Of a stretch of 64,000 bases of DNA, positions 24,401 through 34,787 are shown one piece after another. The stretch is from positions 271,501 through 335,500 of the forward strand of contig CAWZYM010000039.1 in the NCBI GenBank assembly GCA_963966185.1, written 5' to 3'. How positions within the stretch are numbered: position 1 is the first letter of the stretch; each line of letters opens with the position of its first letter. A program made the translations under genes and the position numbers. This DNA comes from Rhabditoides inermis. Its lineage: Eukaryota; Nematoda; Chromadorea; Rhabditida; Rhabditidae. The notes beneath the pieces are model-generated. The model was not told the origin of the DNA and ran no database searches. It saw only the letters and a list, made by a program, of their open reading frames with translations.

Positions 24401-24907
24401 GTATTTGATGGTGGCGGGGGTGACGCGGGTGGTCGTGTTCTTGTGCGCCTCTCCACTCGCAGACACCTCCCACGATACAATCTCTCCCGACGACACAATC
24501 GAGTACAGCTCAACAAGTACGATATACAACACCAACATGTAGCACTATTGAGTTTCTAACATTAGGAGAGGATCTCCGGCAACGTACGAAAACTATATTA
24601 TCTTGTTCTAAGCTGAACTGGATGGGCACGTGGACGTACCTGATTGTCGTCGACCCAGTGGACTCCGACCACCGTCTGCTCGTGATCCATCACAGCCAGA
24701 CGACGTCCGGAAGTGGCATGGAATACCATGGCACTGCGACCACCAGCAGCAGCCAACAAACTGAAAACACATGACATGCACAATATTTAAATGCATATAA
24801 TCATGCAGAAAAATCCTTGAACTTCTTGAGACCTACGTGGAATTAGGGCTGAACACCATGTCCTTGATGTTGTAGCCACGAACCACACTCTCTGTCCAAT
24901 TCGACAT
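21477..24907 (-). CDS. WDR75: WDR75 / UTP17 small-subunit processome WD40 protein (spliced)
   Basis: About 18 short exons join in phase from MSNWTESVVRGYNIKDM to a stop at 21,477-21,479. The order of conserved segments follows WDR75: HWHQIAPALALTSIGGLFSGG with the following FLPRMAAPIHRL, VVGNGKAGQLQWVDV, LRMWRRGEG, RIVVWEKAQD, DLVVLWDTL and the C-terminal LLDAPAHALPPLAHLAPLF, which matches the human HTPAHVLPS segment. WDR75 is a two-propeller nucleolar subunit of the t-UTP/UtpA complex, needed for pre-rRNA transcription and 18S processing. The protein stops soon after the PAHALP helix and lacks the long acidic tail of vertebrate proteins. An acceptor next to the ATG implies a spliced 5' UTR. 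Confidence 0.85.
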
Positions 24908-25363
24908 TCTGCAATCACCAATCAAACCGTTACCATAACCACAGAAAAAAAAAAACAACATATGAAAGCAAGATATTGAAGCGTAACGAAAACGCATTAT
25001 TGAAATTCAAATACAATACACTACGAAAGAAATATTTATGCATAAATAAAATACTCTGTTGTGAATAGCGCAGTTTAGATTTAGAACAGGAAGACAATAA
25101 ATGCTCTGAAAATCTGAAGGGGCAATATCTGTGCTGGCTGGGCTAAAGTACCAAGTATCGACACATATCCGAGGGTTAATCTGAACACTGATCACAGTCG
25201 CTCTCACTATCATACATCATTATCTGCAAAACAATATTGCTGATAAACTATTGCAGGAATTCACTCAAAACGAGGTGCGTGGGAAAAATAGGTACAAGTA
25301 TACAAAGAATAAATTAGTCACAATCAGTGGTGGCTCTACAGCCAATGGGCTCTTATTCGATAC
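24908..25363. other. intergenic between WDR75 and the CPTP gene
   Basis: This AT-rich spacer of about 450 bp shows no coding signal. It should contain the WDR75 5' UTR exon and the 3' UTR of the upstream gene on the same strand. Confidence 0.5.
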
Positions 25364-26477
25364 TCAGATGAGTTTGTTGAGGTCGTGCTTATCGTAGTGC
25401 ACCTGCGTCTTCGCGTAGATCTCCCGGCCGCGAATCACCAGCGCACCCAACGTCTCCTGAACACCAACATGAAACAGCATCCAGGAATCCAACAGTGAGA
25501 GAAACGTAAACAACATAAATCGTAACAAAAAGCTTTTTCAACTAGCCTTGACAACCTGGTCGTCAATCTGAATATGGTGATTGGTGGAGAATGGCTATGG
25601 TGCTGACCTTGATGTGTTCATCTGCGGGCTCGTAGTCGAGGATGGACACGATGAGCTGTTTGCGCGACGGAAGCGTATACGACGCCAGACCCACCGTTTT
25701 ACGGATCAGAAAGTTGTGGTGCCTGAATAAAGGAATACATTCGCAACGGTAACACGGTACAGCAACACATGGATGCACACTCACTTGGCGAGAGTCCTCT
25801 CATAGCACTCGCGACACATCGCCGACACGGAGTCCTCGTTCTTGCCCTAAAAGCAATACATTTACATTTTCAATTAAATAGTTTAAGTCGAAAACACTTA
25901 CGTGAGCGATGGCCTCGAGGAATTCGACGATGAACTGGAGGGCGCGATGGAGGGCGAGCAGCGAGCGGGCACCGTGCGAAGTGCGCTTTGTATCCAACTA
26001 CAAAAAACAACACATATTATCGATGACATTCGACCATATAAAATTGATATAAACAATAACACAAAACGAAAATAAAATGCGAAAATAAAACTTTAGAAAA
26101 CTAGCCTCGTGCTGGATCATGCCCTTGATCGTGACGTATTTCTCCGGATGCGCCTCCATCAGCTCGTTCAGCTTGGTGGTCTTAGCCTTAAAATCACTAT
26201 TTGAATTTTCACAATCGCGACTTGGATCACGAGAATAAATCAACTCCCACACCTTGACATCCGATTGGACGAATCCGAAGATCGTGCCGAGCATGCCGAT
26301 AAACCTGATACGTTATTCATATACACTTCGTTATATACTATACAATTGAATAATAACGTACTTGTTGAGCTCCTCGTATGCGCGGACGAAGTGGAGGAGG
26401 GCGACGTCGTCATCCTCGACAGGGCACTGGTCGAAGTTCGACGACACGATGACGATGTCGAACTTCGCCTCGCTCAT
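25364..26477 (-). CDS. CPTP: ceramide-1-phosphate transfer protein, GLTP fold (7 exons)
   Basis: The exons are 26477-26362, 26304-26253, 26186-26106, 25997-25902, 25846-25785, 25722-25608 and 25456-25364. They sum to 615 nt and 204 residues, close to the family length. GLTP-family landmarks are FGFVQSDVK (the D-x-x-K head-group recognition helix), ARSLLALHRALQFIVEFLEAI (the R-LHRAL-F signature), the HNFLIRKTVGLASYTLPSRK helix pair and a C-terminal VHYDKHDLNKL. The family moves ceramide-1-phosphate between membranes in the cytosol. Intron 3 appears to be a GC-AG intron, because the only in-frame junction joins IQHE to LDTKRT. The ATG is preceded by a TTTCAG acceptor. Confidence 0.88.
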
Positions 26478-26524
26478 GCTGAAAGTTAGTGAATACATAC
26501 AAGACAGCAGGCAGGAAACAACAA

Positions 26525-26588
26525 CAATAAATAAAGAATGCCCTATGCCGACTAGTCGGCAATAAATAAAGAATGCCCTATGCCGACT
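26525..26588. repeat. tandem duplication, 35-bp unit, upstream of CPTP
   Basis: The 29 bases at 26,525-26,553 recur exactly at 26,560-26,588, giving a 35-bp period. The copies begin CAATAAATAAAG and end TGCCGACT. They lie about 50-110 bp upstream of the CPTP start codon, in its 5' UTR intron or promoter. Each unit contains AATAAA on the plus strand. Confidence 0.9.
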
Positions 26589-26815
26589 GAAAGAAACAAA
26601 AGAACGCATCGCATTGTGGCTAGTGATTCATCGTCTGGTTAGGTAGGACGATAAAACGCCTTCTTGATAATGCATATATTGAGAAAAATAATAACACAGG
26701 GAATCTACACAGGAAAACACAACACGGAAAACAACAACAATAAGTTTCGAAAACGCCGCGGGGCTGCGTTGTACACTACACTGCACCAAACTGCACAATG
26801 TAAAACTGCACCGAC

Positions 26816-26940
26816 ATGCACAACTGCAGTGACATTTCGAAACTATTTAAAGAAGGCTCTACAGTCGGTATTGCAGATGTTCGACAAGCTAGCAGCGAGG
26901 AAGAGTACTCGGCTTCTGTCACGGTCGTGAGTCGTCTTTT

Positions 26941-26985
<45 letters not shown>

Positions 26986-28065
26986 CACTTACTCGGCTTA
27001 TGACGGAGCTCATTTCTTACTCAAAGTTGCACTGACTTATTGTTGATTACAATGTTGATTTTCTATGGCGAATCTTTTGTAATTGCAGAGATGCTGACGG
27101 GAAACGGAGTACAGATGTTTTTGCGTAAACGGGTTGAGTTCCTCTTTTTTCTGCGCAACCTCAAAACGGGCAACCCGATTCTCGCGAAGAGGGTAGCGCA
27201 AAGCGAGGCTCTGCTAGATGCCCTGAACAGCTTAAAGGGAGTGTACACTCTGAATTCCGAAGTTGAGTTAGCACCGGGATGTGAAAATATGTTGAAAACG
27301 ACTCAGTTTTGTCAATACAACTATTTGCTGAAAACGTCTGCAAGTTGGTGAAAATTGAGCGCAAAATGTATCAAATTGCAGAAATTGGTGCCAATTGGTG
27401 CCAATTTTCAATGTTCAACAGAATTTTTCACCGACTCATAGGTATCTCCGACACATAGTTGCATTGACAAAAGTACATCATTTTCAACATATTTTCACAT
27501 CCCGGTGCTAACTCAACTTCGAAATTCAGAGTGTACACTTCCTTTAACAGCCGCAAGGATGTCGAGCAAAGACGTGAAGTTTAGGAAGGAGTGAAGTGAG
27601 AAGTTGTGGAAAGTGCTCGATTCTCAACCGAACATCAAAGAGAAGAACAAGTATCACCAACTTGTCATGCACTTTCCCGAATTTGCTGAGCTGAACCGAA
27701 CTTTCGGTTTTCTCAGTGAGCAAGGTGTGGAGTCGTTCGATCAGGCGATAGAGCGGTTCGCATCGCCTTCCTCTCACTCCTCGGAAAAGGATCTGCTGCT
27801 CCTGCATCGATCATCATCTTTGGGCTCACCCGGTCTCACTGCATGCAACTGTGCTCTAAGTACCGCCTTCCTCCGAGGAAGAGGAAGATATACATGGGGA
27901 GGAAGAAGGGCCTCGTGCTCTGGCAACACGAGCTGGAGCTGACGACGGGGAGGAGCAGGTAGAGCAGAACGACACTGCCGCTGATCTCTCGGGCGAACAC
28001 ACCGACGAGGTGTTGGACAACGAGGAGCCCAATGACGACGACGAGGTTCTTCTCGATGGTTTCTA
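26816..28065 (+). pseudogene. broken gene of unknown family, interrupted by a TTAA-flanked element
   Basis: The pieces read on the plus strand are a possible first exon (26,816 to about 26,930), a (CT)n-bearing intron, then a segment starting MLTGNGVQMFLRKRVEF that runs to LLDALNS, where a 308-bp inverted-repeat element interrupts it. After the element the frame continues as SSKDVKFRKE, a TGA stop, then SEKLWKVLDSQPNIKEKNKY and HFPEFAELNRTFGFLSEQGVES. A region follows that can be read as strongly acidic after a frame change. The phrase PEFAEL...FGFLSEQGVES resembles C-terminal parts of transposon-derived nuclear proteins in invertebrates, but I cannot assign the family. Confidence 0.5.
27236..27543. 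mobile_element. TTAA-flanked inverted-repeat element (MITE-like)
   Basis: Arms of 67 bp at 27,232-27,298 and 27,481-27,547 are near-perfect reverse complements (two mismatches), separated by a 182-bp loop. Both ends lie at TTAA, and the sequence just inside starts AGGG on the left and ends TCCT on the right. TTAA target duplication is typical of piggyBac-type transposons. The element has no coding capacity of its own, so it would be a non-autonomous copy. Confidence 0.65.
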
Positions 28066-28327
28066 TTTTTTTTTTTACACTGGCTTCCTTTTCGAGTTGT
28101 ATTGTTGAACTTTGTAAGTCTCTGATTTTTTGACAATCGATTACGAGTGTGTGTGTGTGTGTGTGTTATTAATCCGGAAATTGTTATTACGTGAAAGTGT
28201 GAGAAAAAGATTGTTTTTACAATGAAATACTTTTAAAATAGGTTTCAATACTAATACTGCACTTTACTCTCATAACAACAATGAGGAATTGACAAAGCAG
28301 ATAAAGTAGTTCACAAATAAATAAGAA
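28066..28327. other. intergenic with (GT)n microsatellite
   Basis: A (TG)n tract sits at about 28,146-28,166 in AT-rich DNA. I see no gene here. Confidence 0.5.
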
Positions 28328-29296
28328 ACAGAATCCCTGTTTCGGCCCATTATCCTGCAGACAGGCTACATCAACGTACTATATCTAGAGTTACTGACTA
28401 AATAATAGAATCGAAATAAGAACATCCACTGTGGTGGGCCTACTGCCTGAACGCTCATCAGTGCAGGGCCACAGCGGACGAAAGGAAAGTAGCGAACAAA
28501 GTAAAATCTGGAAAAAGAGTAGAAACCTATAATGAGAAAGTTAGAGTGAAGATTGTAAACAAACAAACAAAAAATTGCGGAATTAGAATTTGTATATTTT
28601 TTCGGTGAGTAATTTACGATTTTGGACATTGAAAAGGTTAAGTGATCTATTGATATCTCGTTTACGGAAACAGTATTTCAAAAGAACGGCTTTAACTGTA
28701 GATGCTTTAAAACCGAGACGGCAGAAAGTAATGTAGAGTTCTTCTAGTTTAACCAAAAGCACAGTGCGATCAGTGCAGCAACGGACAATGCGAAGAGCTT
28801 CTGATTTAAGATTACCAAAACAGATTTGGCGACTAGTAGTGCTTTCGGAATGCGTGAAGCGATGAACGTCGAATGTATAATCATCAGTCTTATTGTACAG
28901 ACTTACTTGCCAATGCGTATCGAAACGTAAAGTAATATCGAGAAAATGTGCCTCGGAATCAGTACGATTAGTGCGCTCCAGTTGCAAGTTGCTAGGAAGA
29001 TATGCTTTAAGAAAGGTGTCAAGATCAGACTTCTTGTCATAGAGAATGAGTACATCATCAACATAACGGAAAACTTGGAATTTCTCATTTTTACAGACAA
29101 GAGGGTGAAGAAGACTGTATTCGTATTCTAGAACACTGAGCGTAAGAGAAGCAAGGAGAGGGCTAGCGTTACCACCTTGTGGTACGCCCTTCGCCTGTTT
29201 GAAAATAAAACTACCGTACTGTGCATAAGCGCTTTCAACCAAAACCTTAGTTTTGGCTATAATTTCACTTGCCGACATTACACGCAACAAAAACAA
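28328..29296 (-). mobile_element. Penelope-like retroelement fragment with reverse transcriptase
   Basis: The frame from 29,296 to 28,583 encodes 237 residues carrying the late reverse transcriptase motifs: FIFKQAKGVPQGGNASPLLA, a following LSVLEYEY, RYVDDVLILYDKK (catalytic YVDD), LQLERTNRTDSEAHFLDITL and a helical thumb region. GVPQGG with YVDD and the HFLDI segment is closer to Penelope-like elements than to RTE or LTR elements, but bacterial-like RTs share parts of it. Motifs upstream of QGG are missing, so the copy is 5'-truncated. No GIY-YIG endonuclease follows within the frame, which ends 20 residues after RDINRSLNLF. It lies just downstream of TFB1M on the same strand. Confidence 0.6.
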
Positions 29297-29355
29297 AAAC
29301 TAGCTGACTCTACAAAACAACTATTGTGTACATGACTGCGTGTGTGGCGACTGCT

Positions 29356-31425
29356 CTAGCTGATGTATCTGTCTGCGTGTCGGAGGCTGATTCCCTCGCT
29401 CGGCATACCACCACGCACGTGCTCGTTCACAGGAGGCAACGCGTCCGCCCGAACTGAAAAAAAACACCTTATACCACCAAAAAAGGGGGGAGAGAGAGGG
29501 AGAGAGAGAGAGAGAGGTGCCTCTCACCTGCCAGATCGGCGAGCTTCTGCTTCTTCTTGGTGTAGTCATATAGGAAGAGACCGGGTATGCTGCAATTCCA
29601 CGTTCACGGAAATAATCCAACGCAACCCCTACCGTCTGCACTGCCTGTCGTAGATAGCAGCCATGTCTGCGTACTGCTCGATACCCAGTCTGCAACAGTA
29701 TATGAGGAGAGATGGAGAAGAAGGGAGAGAAAGGGAAGGAGGGGGGAGTGAGGAAGGGGAGGGGAGAGTGAGTGCCCTTCTCACCTGATCGAGGTGGTCT
29801 TTGGATCGATGCGCGCTTCCTTCAACACCTCATGTGCTAGCTCATCAGCCATCTCCTCCGGGTACAGTGTTTTCAGACCCTGCAAGCTAACCGATAACGA
29901 ACCCATTAATTGATAAGCGCCATACCTTGATGCAGTACTTCTGTCTGTAGTGGAACACCTGTCGCACTAGCTTCTCGACTATCTGAAACACACATGATGA
30001 AGGAGAGAGAGAGGGAGAGAGGGAGGGAGAGAGAGAGGGAGAGGGAGAGAGAGGGAGAGGGAGAGGGAGAGGGAGGGAGAGAGAGAGGGAGAGCGAGAGC
30101 GAGAGGGAGAGGGAGAGCGAGAGGGAGAGGGAGAGAAAGAGGGAGAGGGAGAGAGAGAGGGAGAGAGAGGGGGAGAGAGAGAGGGAGAGAGAGAGAGGGA
30201 GAGAGAGAGGAAGAGAGAGAGGGAGAGAGAGAAGGAGAGAGAGAGAGAGGGAGAGAGAGAGAGGGAGAGGGAGAGGGAGAGGGAGAGGGAGAGAGAGAGG
30301 GAGAGAGAGGGAGAGGGAGAGGGAGAGGGAGAGGGAGAGGGAGAGGGAGAGGGAGAGGGAGAGGGAGAGGGAGAGGGAGAGGGAGAGGGAGAGGGAGAGG
30401 GAGAGGGAGAGGGAGAGGGAGAGGGAGTGTACCTCGAACGGGGCATGGATGAGGGGTTGCTGTCGGGGGACGAACCGCACCACTCCTACGTCGACATCCG
30501 GCTGCGGAACGAAGCAACTACCTGTATCATCCGTTGTCAGCTATCATCCCATGCCTACCGTATGTGGCTCACCTGCAATCTGGAAGACGAGCTTGGGCTC
30601 GGACACGTACTGTGCCATGATGGAAATGCGGGAGCGAGCCGAGCAGTCGAGGGGCGCGCAGATGCGACGAGCCACCTGCAGATCATAGACAATGCGTGGT
30701 GGAAAAGGAACACCTCACCTCCAACTGGAATGTGAGTATGAGGGGCACGCGACCAAACTCCCACGGGCCACGACGATATGACATGTCACGGAGATACCTG
30801 AAACAGTAGGGATGCACGATCGGAAGGAAAGACAATCAAATACTACACTCACTTGACAATAAGTGGCGACGCAATGTTGAAGGGCAGGTTTCCGATGATG
30901 TGCCTCCTCGGCGGCTCGTCGAACCAATCACATGCCGGCAGGAGCGGGGCGTCGGAGGGCGTGGCGTCGGCCGCGCGCCAAATCGCGCCCAGGTCAGTCT
31001 TGAGAACGTCGTTGTGGTGGATGAACATGCGTCCCGGCACCGCTTCCGATAGGTGCTGAAGACAAAACGATGACATGCGAATACATGAAGAGAGGACGTA
31101 CGTTGAGTGGTGGTATGAATCTGTGGTCGATCTCGATGACGTCGAGGCGTCGCGGGCCCGCCTCGAGGATGGCTCGGGTGATGCCGCCCGGGCCAGGGCC
31201 CACCTCCGCGACACTGTCACCCTCCCGCACTCCCGCACTACGCACTATCTAAATATGCACACGTCCTATCCAAAATGCTCACACACCCATCCGTCCCACC
31301 TTTCTGTTCACGTTCATATCCATGATGAAGTTCTGGCTGAGTATCTTCTTCGCTCGAAGTTTGTACATGTGAATGAAATCACGGAGGGCCGGCAGCGGTG
31401 GCAGTCGAGAAAACGACGACGCCAT
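29356..31425 (-). CDS. TFB1M: TFB1M, mitochondrial 12S rRNA dimethyladenosine transferase (spliced)
   Basis: About 9 exons start at [21 protein letters not shown] and include [11 protein letters not shown], the AdoMet-binding motif [16 protein letters not shown] with acidic [10 protein letters not shown], the catalytic-loop motif [31 protein letters not shown] and [12 protein letters not shown]. They continue to [17 protein letters not shown] and a C-terminal [13 protein letters not shown]. KsgA/Dim1-family enzymes dimethylate two adjacent adenines in the 3' hairpin of small-subunit rRNA, and TFB1M does this on mitochondrial 12S rRNA. The intron between 30,432 and 29,983 is filled by a purine repeat. 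The stop at 29,356 is chosen because it closes the last exon that joins in phase after LADLAG; the C-terminal 35 residues are not conserved and less certain. Confidence 0.88.
29999..30427 (+). repeat. 430-bp pure purine (GAGAGG/GA)n satellite in a TFB1M intron
   Basis: Essentially every base on the plus strand is G or A, apart from a few C near 30,092-30,120. The distal 130 bp are a nearly perfect GAGAGG hexanucleotide array; the proximal part mixes GA, GAGG and GAAGA units. On the sense strand of TFB1M the tract is polypyrimidine and runs to within about 20 bp of the 3' splice site. Confidence 0.97.
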
Positions 31426-31805
31426 CTAATCTAAAATTATCCACCTCGCCTCAAAACTCTCCGAACCAATACCATTCCCCTCTCTCAACGGCAACAAGTA
31501 AGATCATCTCAAGGAAATCCTGTCTATCCATCCAAACCACCACCGAGCAGATAAACGATCTTTATTATCAATATTACAATCGGTACCAATTCCTGTTGTT
31601 CGAACAAATCACACAAACACAAACACCAATTGCTCATCATTCGACAAATCCCAGCAGTGGAAACGAAAATCTATGGATAAGAGGAAGCGGAGAGACAGGA
31701 GAGACGGAGACAAACAGAGAGCACGGGGACAAGACGTTGCACATAGCAAAGAGAGGCGCGGCCAACACGGCCTATTCTACCGCATCCTACAGAGACAGAG
31801 GCCTT
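31426..31805. other. spacer between TFB1M and the guanylate kinase gene
   Basis: The two minus-strand coding regions are 380 bp apart. I see no coding signal; the segment should hold the guanylate kinase 3' UTR and the TFB1M promoter or 5' UTR. Confidence 0.5.
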
Positions 31806-32665
31806 CTAGGCCTTGCTCTTGGTCGTCTGGGCGATCTCTTCCGAAACCGCGTTCAGGAACTGTTTGTATGCCGACTCAAGGTCATCGTTCACAATAATAT
31901 AGTCGAAAAGCGACGGGTCCTTCTCCACTGAAAAAAAGATTTCAAAACAAATATAGCCGTGTATTGGTATTGGATGTATGGCTGACCCCCGCCACTCACC
32001 CTCTTCCAGGTCCTCCTGCGCGTGCTTGAGCCTCTTGGCCAGAGATTCGTCCGTCTCCGTACCGCGAGCCCGCAAACGAGTCTCCTACAATCAACATCAC
32101 ACTCACAACTGATCCTTCATCTCAACTCAATAAATCGAGGAAAAAATAACGTTTTGAAAATTGACTGACCAGTGCTTGGATACTAGGGGCCTTGATGAGG
32201 ATGTACTTGGCGTCGAGGTGGCTATTCTTGATGTTGCGAACTCCCTGCAGCTCCAGGTCCAGCACACAGCATCGGCCTGTCGCCTCCACGTCGCCTACTG
32301 CCTTCTTGCTGCAACACTCACATATGATGAAATTCCTACGCTCATCATATATACTTGTCACTCACCTCGTTCCGTATGTGTTTCCTCCGAAGGTGGCGTG
32401 CTCGAGGAACTCTCCCTCTCCCACCATCTTGTCCATCTGGTCGCGGGGGGTGAACCAGTAGTGCACCCCATGCTCCTCGCCCGGACGGGGACCGCGAGTC
32501 GTGTCTACATACAAATGGATGAGAGGGGAGCGAGAGGGAGGCGACAGGCGACTCACGGCTGACGGAGAAGGCGAACGTGTCTGGGAACTCGTTCATGGCG
32601 CGTGTGAGGATGGTCGACTTGCCTCCGCCGCTCGGACCCGACAGCACAATAGGGCGGACAGGCAT
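31806..32665 (-). CDS. GUK1: guanylate kinase (5 exons)
   Basis: The exons 32665-32557, 32504-32366, 32308-32170, 32084-32000 and 31927-31806 sum to 594 nt and 197 residues, the normal length of the eukaryotic enzyme. The P-loop is [11 protein letters not shown]. The GMP-binding region has [10 protein letters not shown], then HYWF and [16 protein letters not shown], then the [10 protein letters not shown] segment with the catalytic-site acidic residue. The lid region [17 protein letters not shown] and the C-terminal DYIIVNDDL follow. The enzyme phosphorylates GMP and dGMP with ATP in the cytosol. A CAG acceptor 11 bp before the ATG implies an untranslated first exon. Confidence 0.95.
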
Positions 32666-34787
32666 GGCTCCCGAAGCTGCAACCACACCAAGTCAATCAA
32701 CCAATTCCAACATGAACAATTGTGCATGAGGAAGTCACGTTGTAGTTGTAGCAATTATCAGTGCGTTATCAGTACACAACACACGTCTCGAAATATATTG
32801 TAGCCGGGTGCAAATTCGTAACAAAACTTGAAAATGAATGGGTGCAATGAAGTCAGATATGCGTAATGCGTGAAAAAAAAACGGGAACAGACGAACAGAG
32901 TGCGAGTGCACTTTCTAGTGCGCGCCACCCGCCACGGCACAGGGCCGACTCGCCTCTCAGCTCTCACTACGTCTCTCACTCGCTACTGTCTGGGCCGATT
33001 CGTCTCTGTCGCTCACGCCCACCACTTCGCACCGCCCAGCAAGCCACAACTCCGATCACATTGACCACATGAATCGCATTGAGATGTGCAGCTATTTCAA
33101 GAATGCAAGATCGAAGTGGCTAACGCCCGCAGAGAACAGTTGGCGGGGCGTGAGAAACAATAGTTTTGTGGGAGTGGTTTGGTGATTAGATGAATCACAA
33201 ACAAACACACTCGTAGGACACACTCCTACGACAGGCTGAGTGAAAGCGCGAGCGACCGTTCGATTGCATTGCTACGTGGAATATGAGAGCCATGCGAGGA
33301 GAGCTAGTATTTATTAGGGTGGAAGAGAACTCGACGAAAAAAGTGTGGAAGCAGACAGATTGTCGGCAATGTATCCACAAACCACATCGAGAATGTCAAC
33401 AAAACAAAGAATGCATGCACAATATATAGCATAGCGAATGCGATCTGGACTATCGGCAATCGATGGTGAGCGTGAACAGGGGTCAAGAGGTCAGGGGGCG
33501 GAGCAGAAGGGACCATCTCAAATCACACTTACCAGCTCACCACACTCGCAGCGCACAAAAACGCAACAATGTCATGCCTTTTGGCTCGCGCACATCGCCC
33601 TATCAGACGCTTTACACGCAGAAAAAAAGGACAAATCATATCTTATCTTTCTACAGCATTCTGCAACGCAGAATGCTTTTCGCTATTCGAGTGGTAAAAG
33701 CCAGGTGCGGAGCCGGTTATATTGCGTGCGCAGGCAATAAATAATCAAGTAAATTGAAGAGGTGAATCGAAGGAAGATGATTGTTTACGCAAGCCGGGAT
33801 GCACGCGAATCTACCAATATGTAATGTGTGTGGTCATGGAAACGGGGTGATAAGTGGAGGAGCGAGGCAAGGGAATCCTCTTCGAATCGCTCGACGCGGG
33901 GCTGCAGAGTGTCTCGTGACAGCCCAGCCAGTTAGCTGTTTATCCCGGCTAAGCCAGCACCGGCTGTGTGCGTAACAAACCACATATAGACGAGCGCTAC
34001 CCTCAAATACAGCTAGTCTTTGTCAACAGATGTGTGCAACATGCAAAACATCGAGAATCTCGTGATGATGATTTCGTTTTTTTGTTTGTTGTAAAGTTCA
34101 TTCACGTGTAATGTACCAACCGGCTGTGCTGCTGCTATCGAGGATGGGGAAGACGGAAGAAGTGGAAGAAGTGGCCTCCGTCTTCAGACGCATCACAAAG
34201 TGCAACCCACGTCGAAACAACGTCTAAAACATGAATGACTGTATTCAATAACAAAGAGAATGAGAAAAGGTCACACGAAAACGTTATTTACGAGAAAAAA
34301 AACTAAAATGTCGGAATCACATACCATTTCACAGGTCGAGGGTGAATTTCAATCAACAACTGGCTGCACGGACGACCGTGATCACACAAAAGAGAAGAGA
34401 AGAGATAAAACAAACAAGAAACCAAAAAGTTACAACAAAAAACTACTGAATTGAAATTTTCGAGTACGACTAAATTCAAATTACACCCAGATGAACGAGA
34501 CAGCATAGTGAGAGGAGAGAGTATCATAGAAAACGCCGCGGTCAGAGATATTTTCGCGCGGGCAGTCGCTGTTTATTCGTAAACATACGATTGAATCGCT
34601 GAAATGTGATACGTTTTTATCCCATATTTGATGTTTATTTTGTTGATTACATTTTGCTTTAGTGCACGGAGCAATGTGCGCCCTCTATGGGCCCAACAAT
34701 GGCTGAAACGAGTGTTTGAACGTGTCGGATCAATCTCGACGCTTCATCACTACGCGGCGATAGCGTAGGCAGCCGCGTCTTGGAGCG
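32666..34787. other. divergent intergenic region between GUK1 and MGAT5
   Basis: This 2.1-kb stretch separates a minus-strand and a plus-strand block, so it should hold two promoters. The only short frame I note is 38 codons at 34,111-34,227 (plus), starting MYQPAVLLLSRMGKTEEVEE, without a recognisable family. A C-rich hairpin-like motif, GTAGGAC then TCCTAC, sits near 33,212-33,232. No RNA gene was found. Confidence 0.4.

Noticed and set aside
29887..30517. Overlapping open frames of up to 203 codons in several frames over the GA satellite
   Set aside because: They are translations of the hexanucleotide array (Ser-Leu, Pro-Leu or Gly-Arg repeats) plus TFB1M exon edges, not separate genes.
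34111..34227. 38-codon frame MYQPAVLLLSRMGKTEEVEE...
   Set aside because: It could be a lost exon or small peptide, but there are no splice partners, no conservation I can recognise and the length is within chance.
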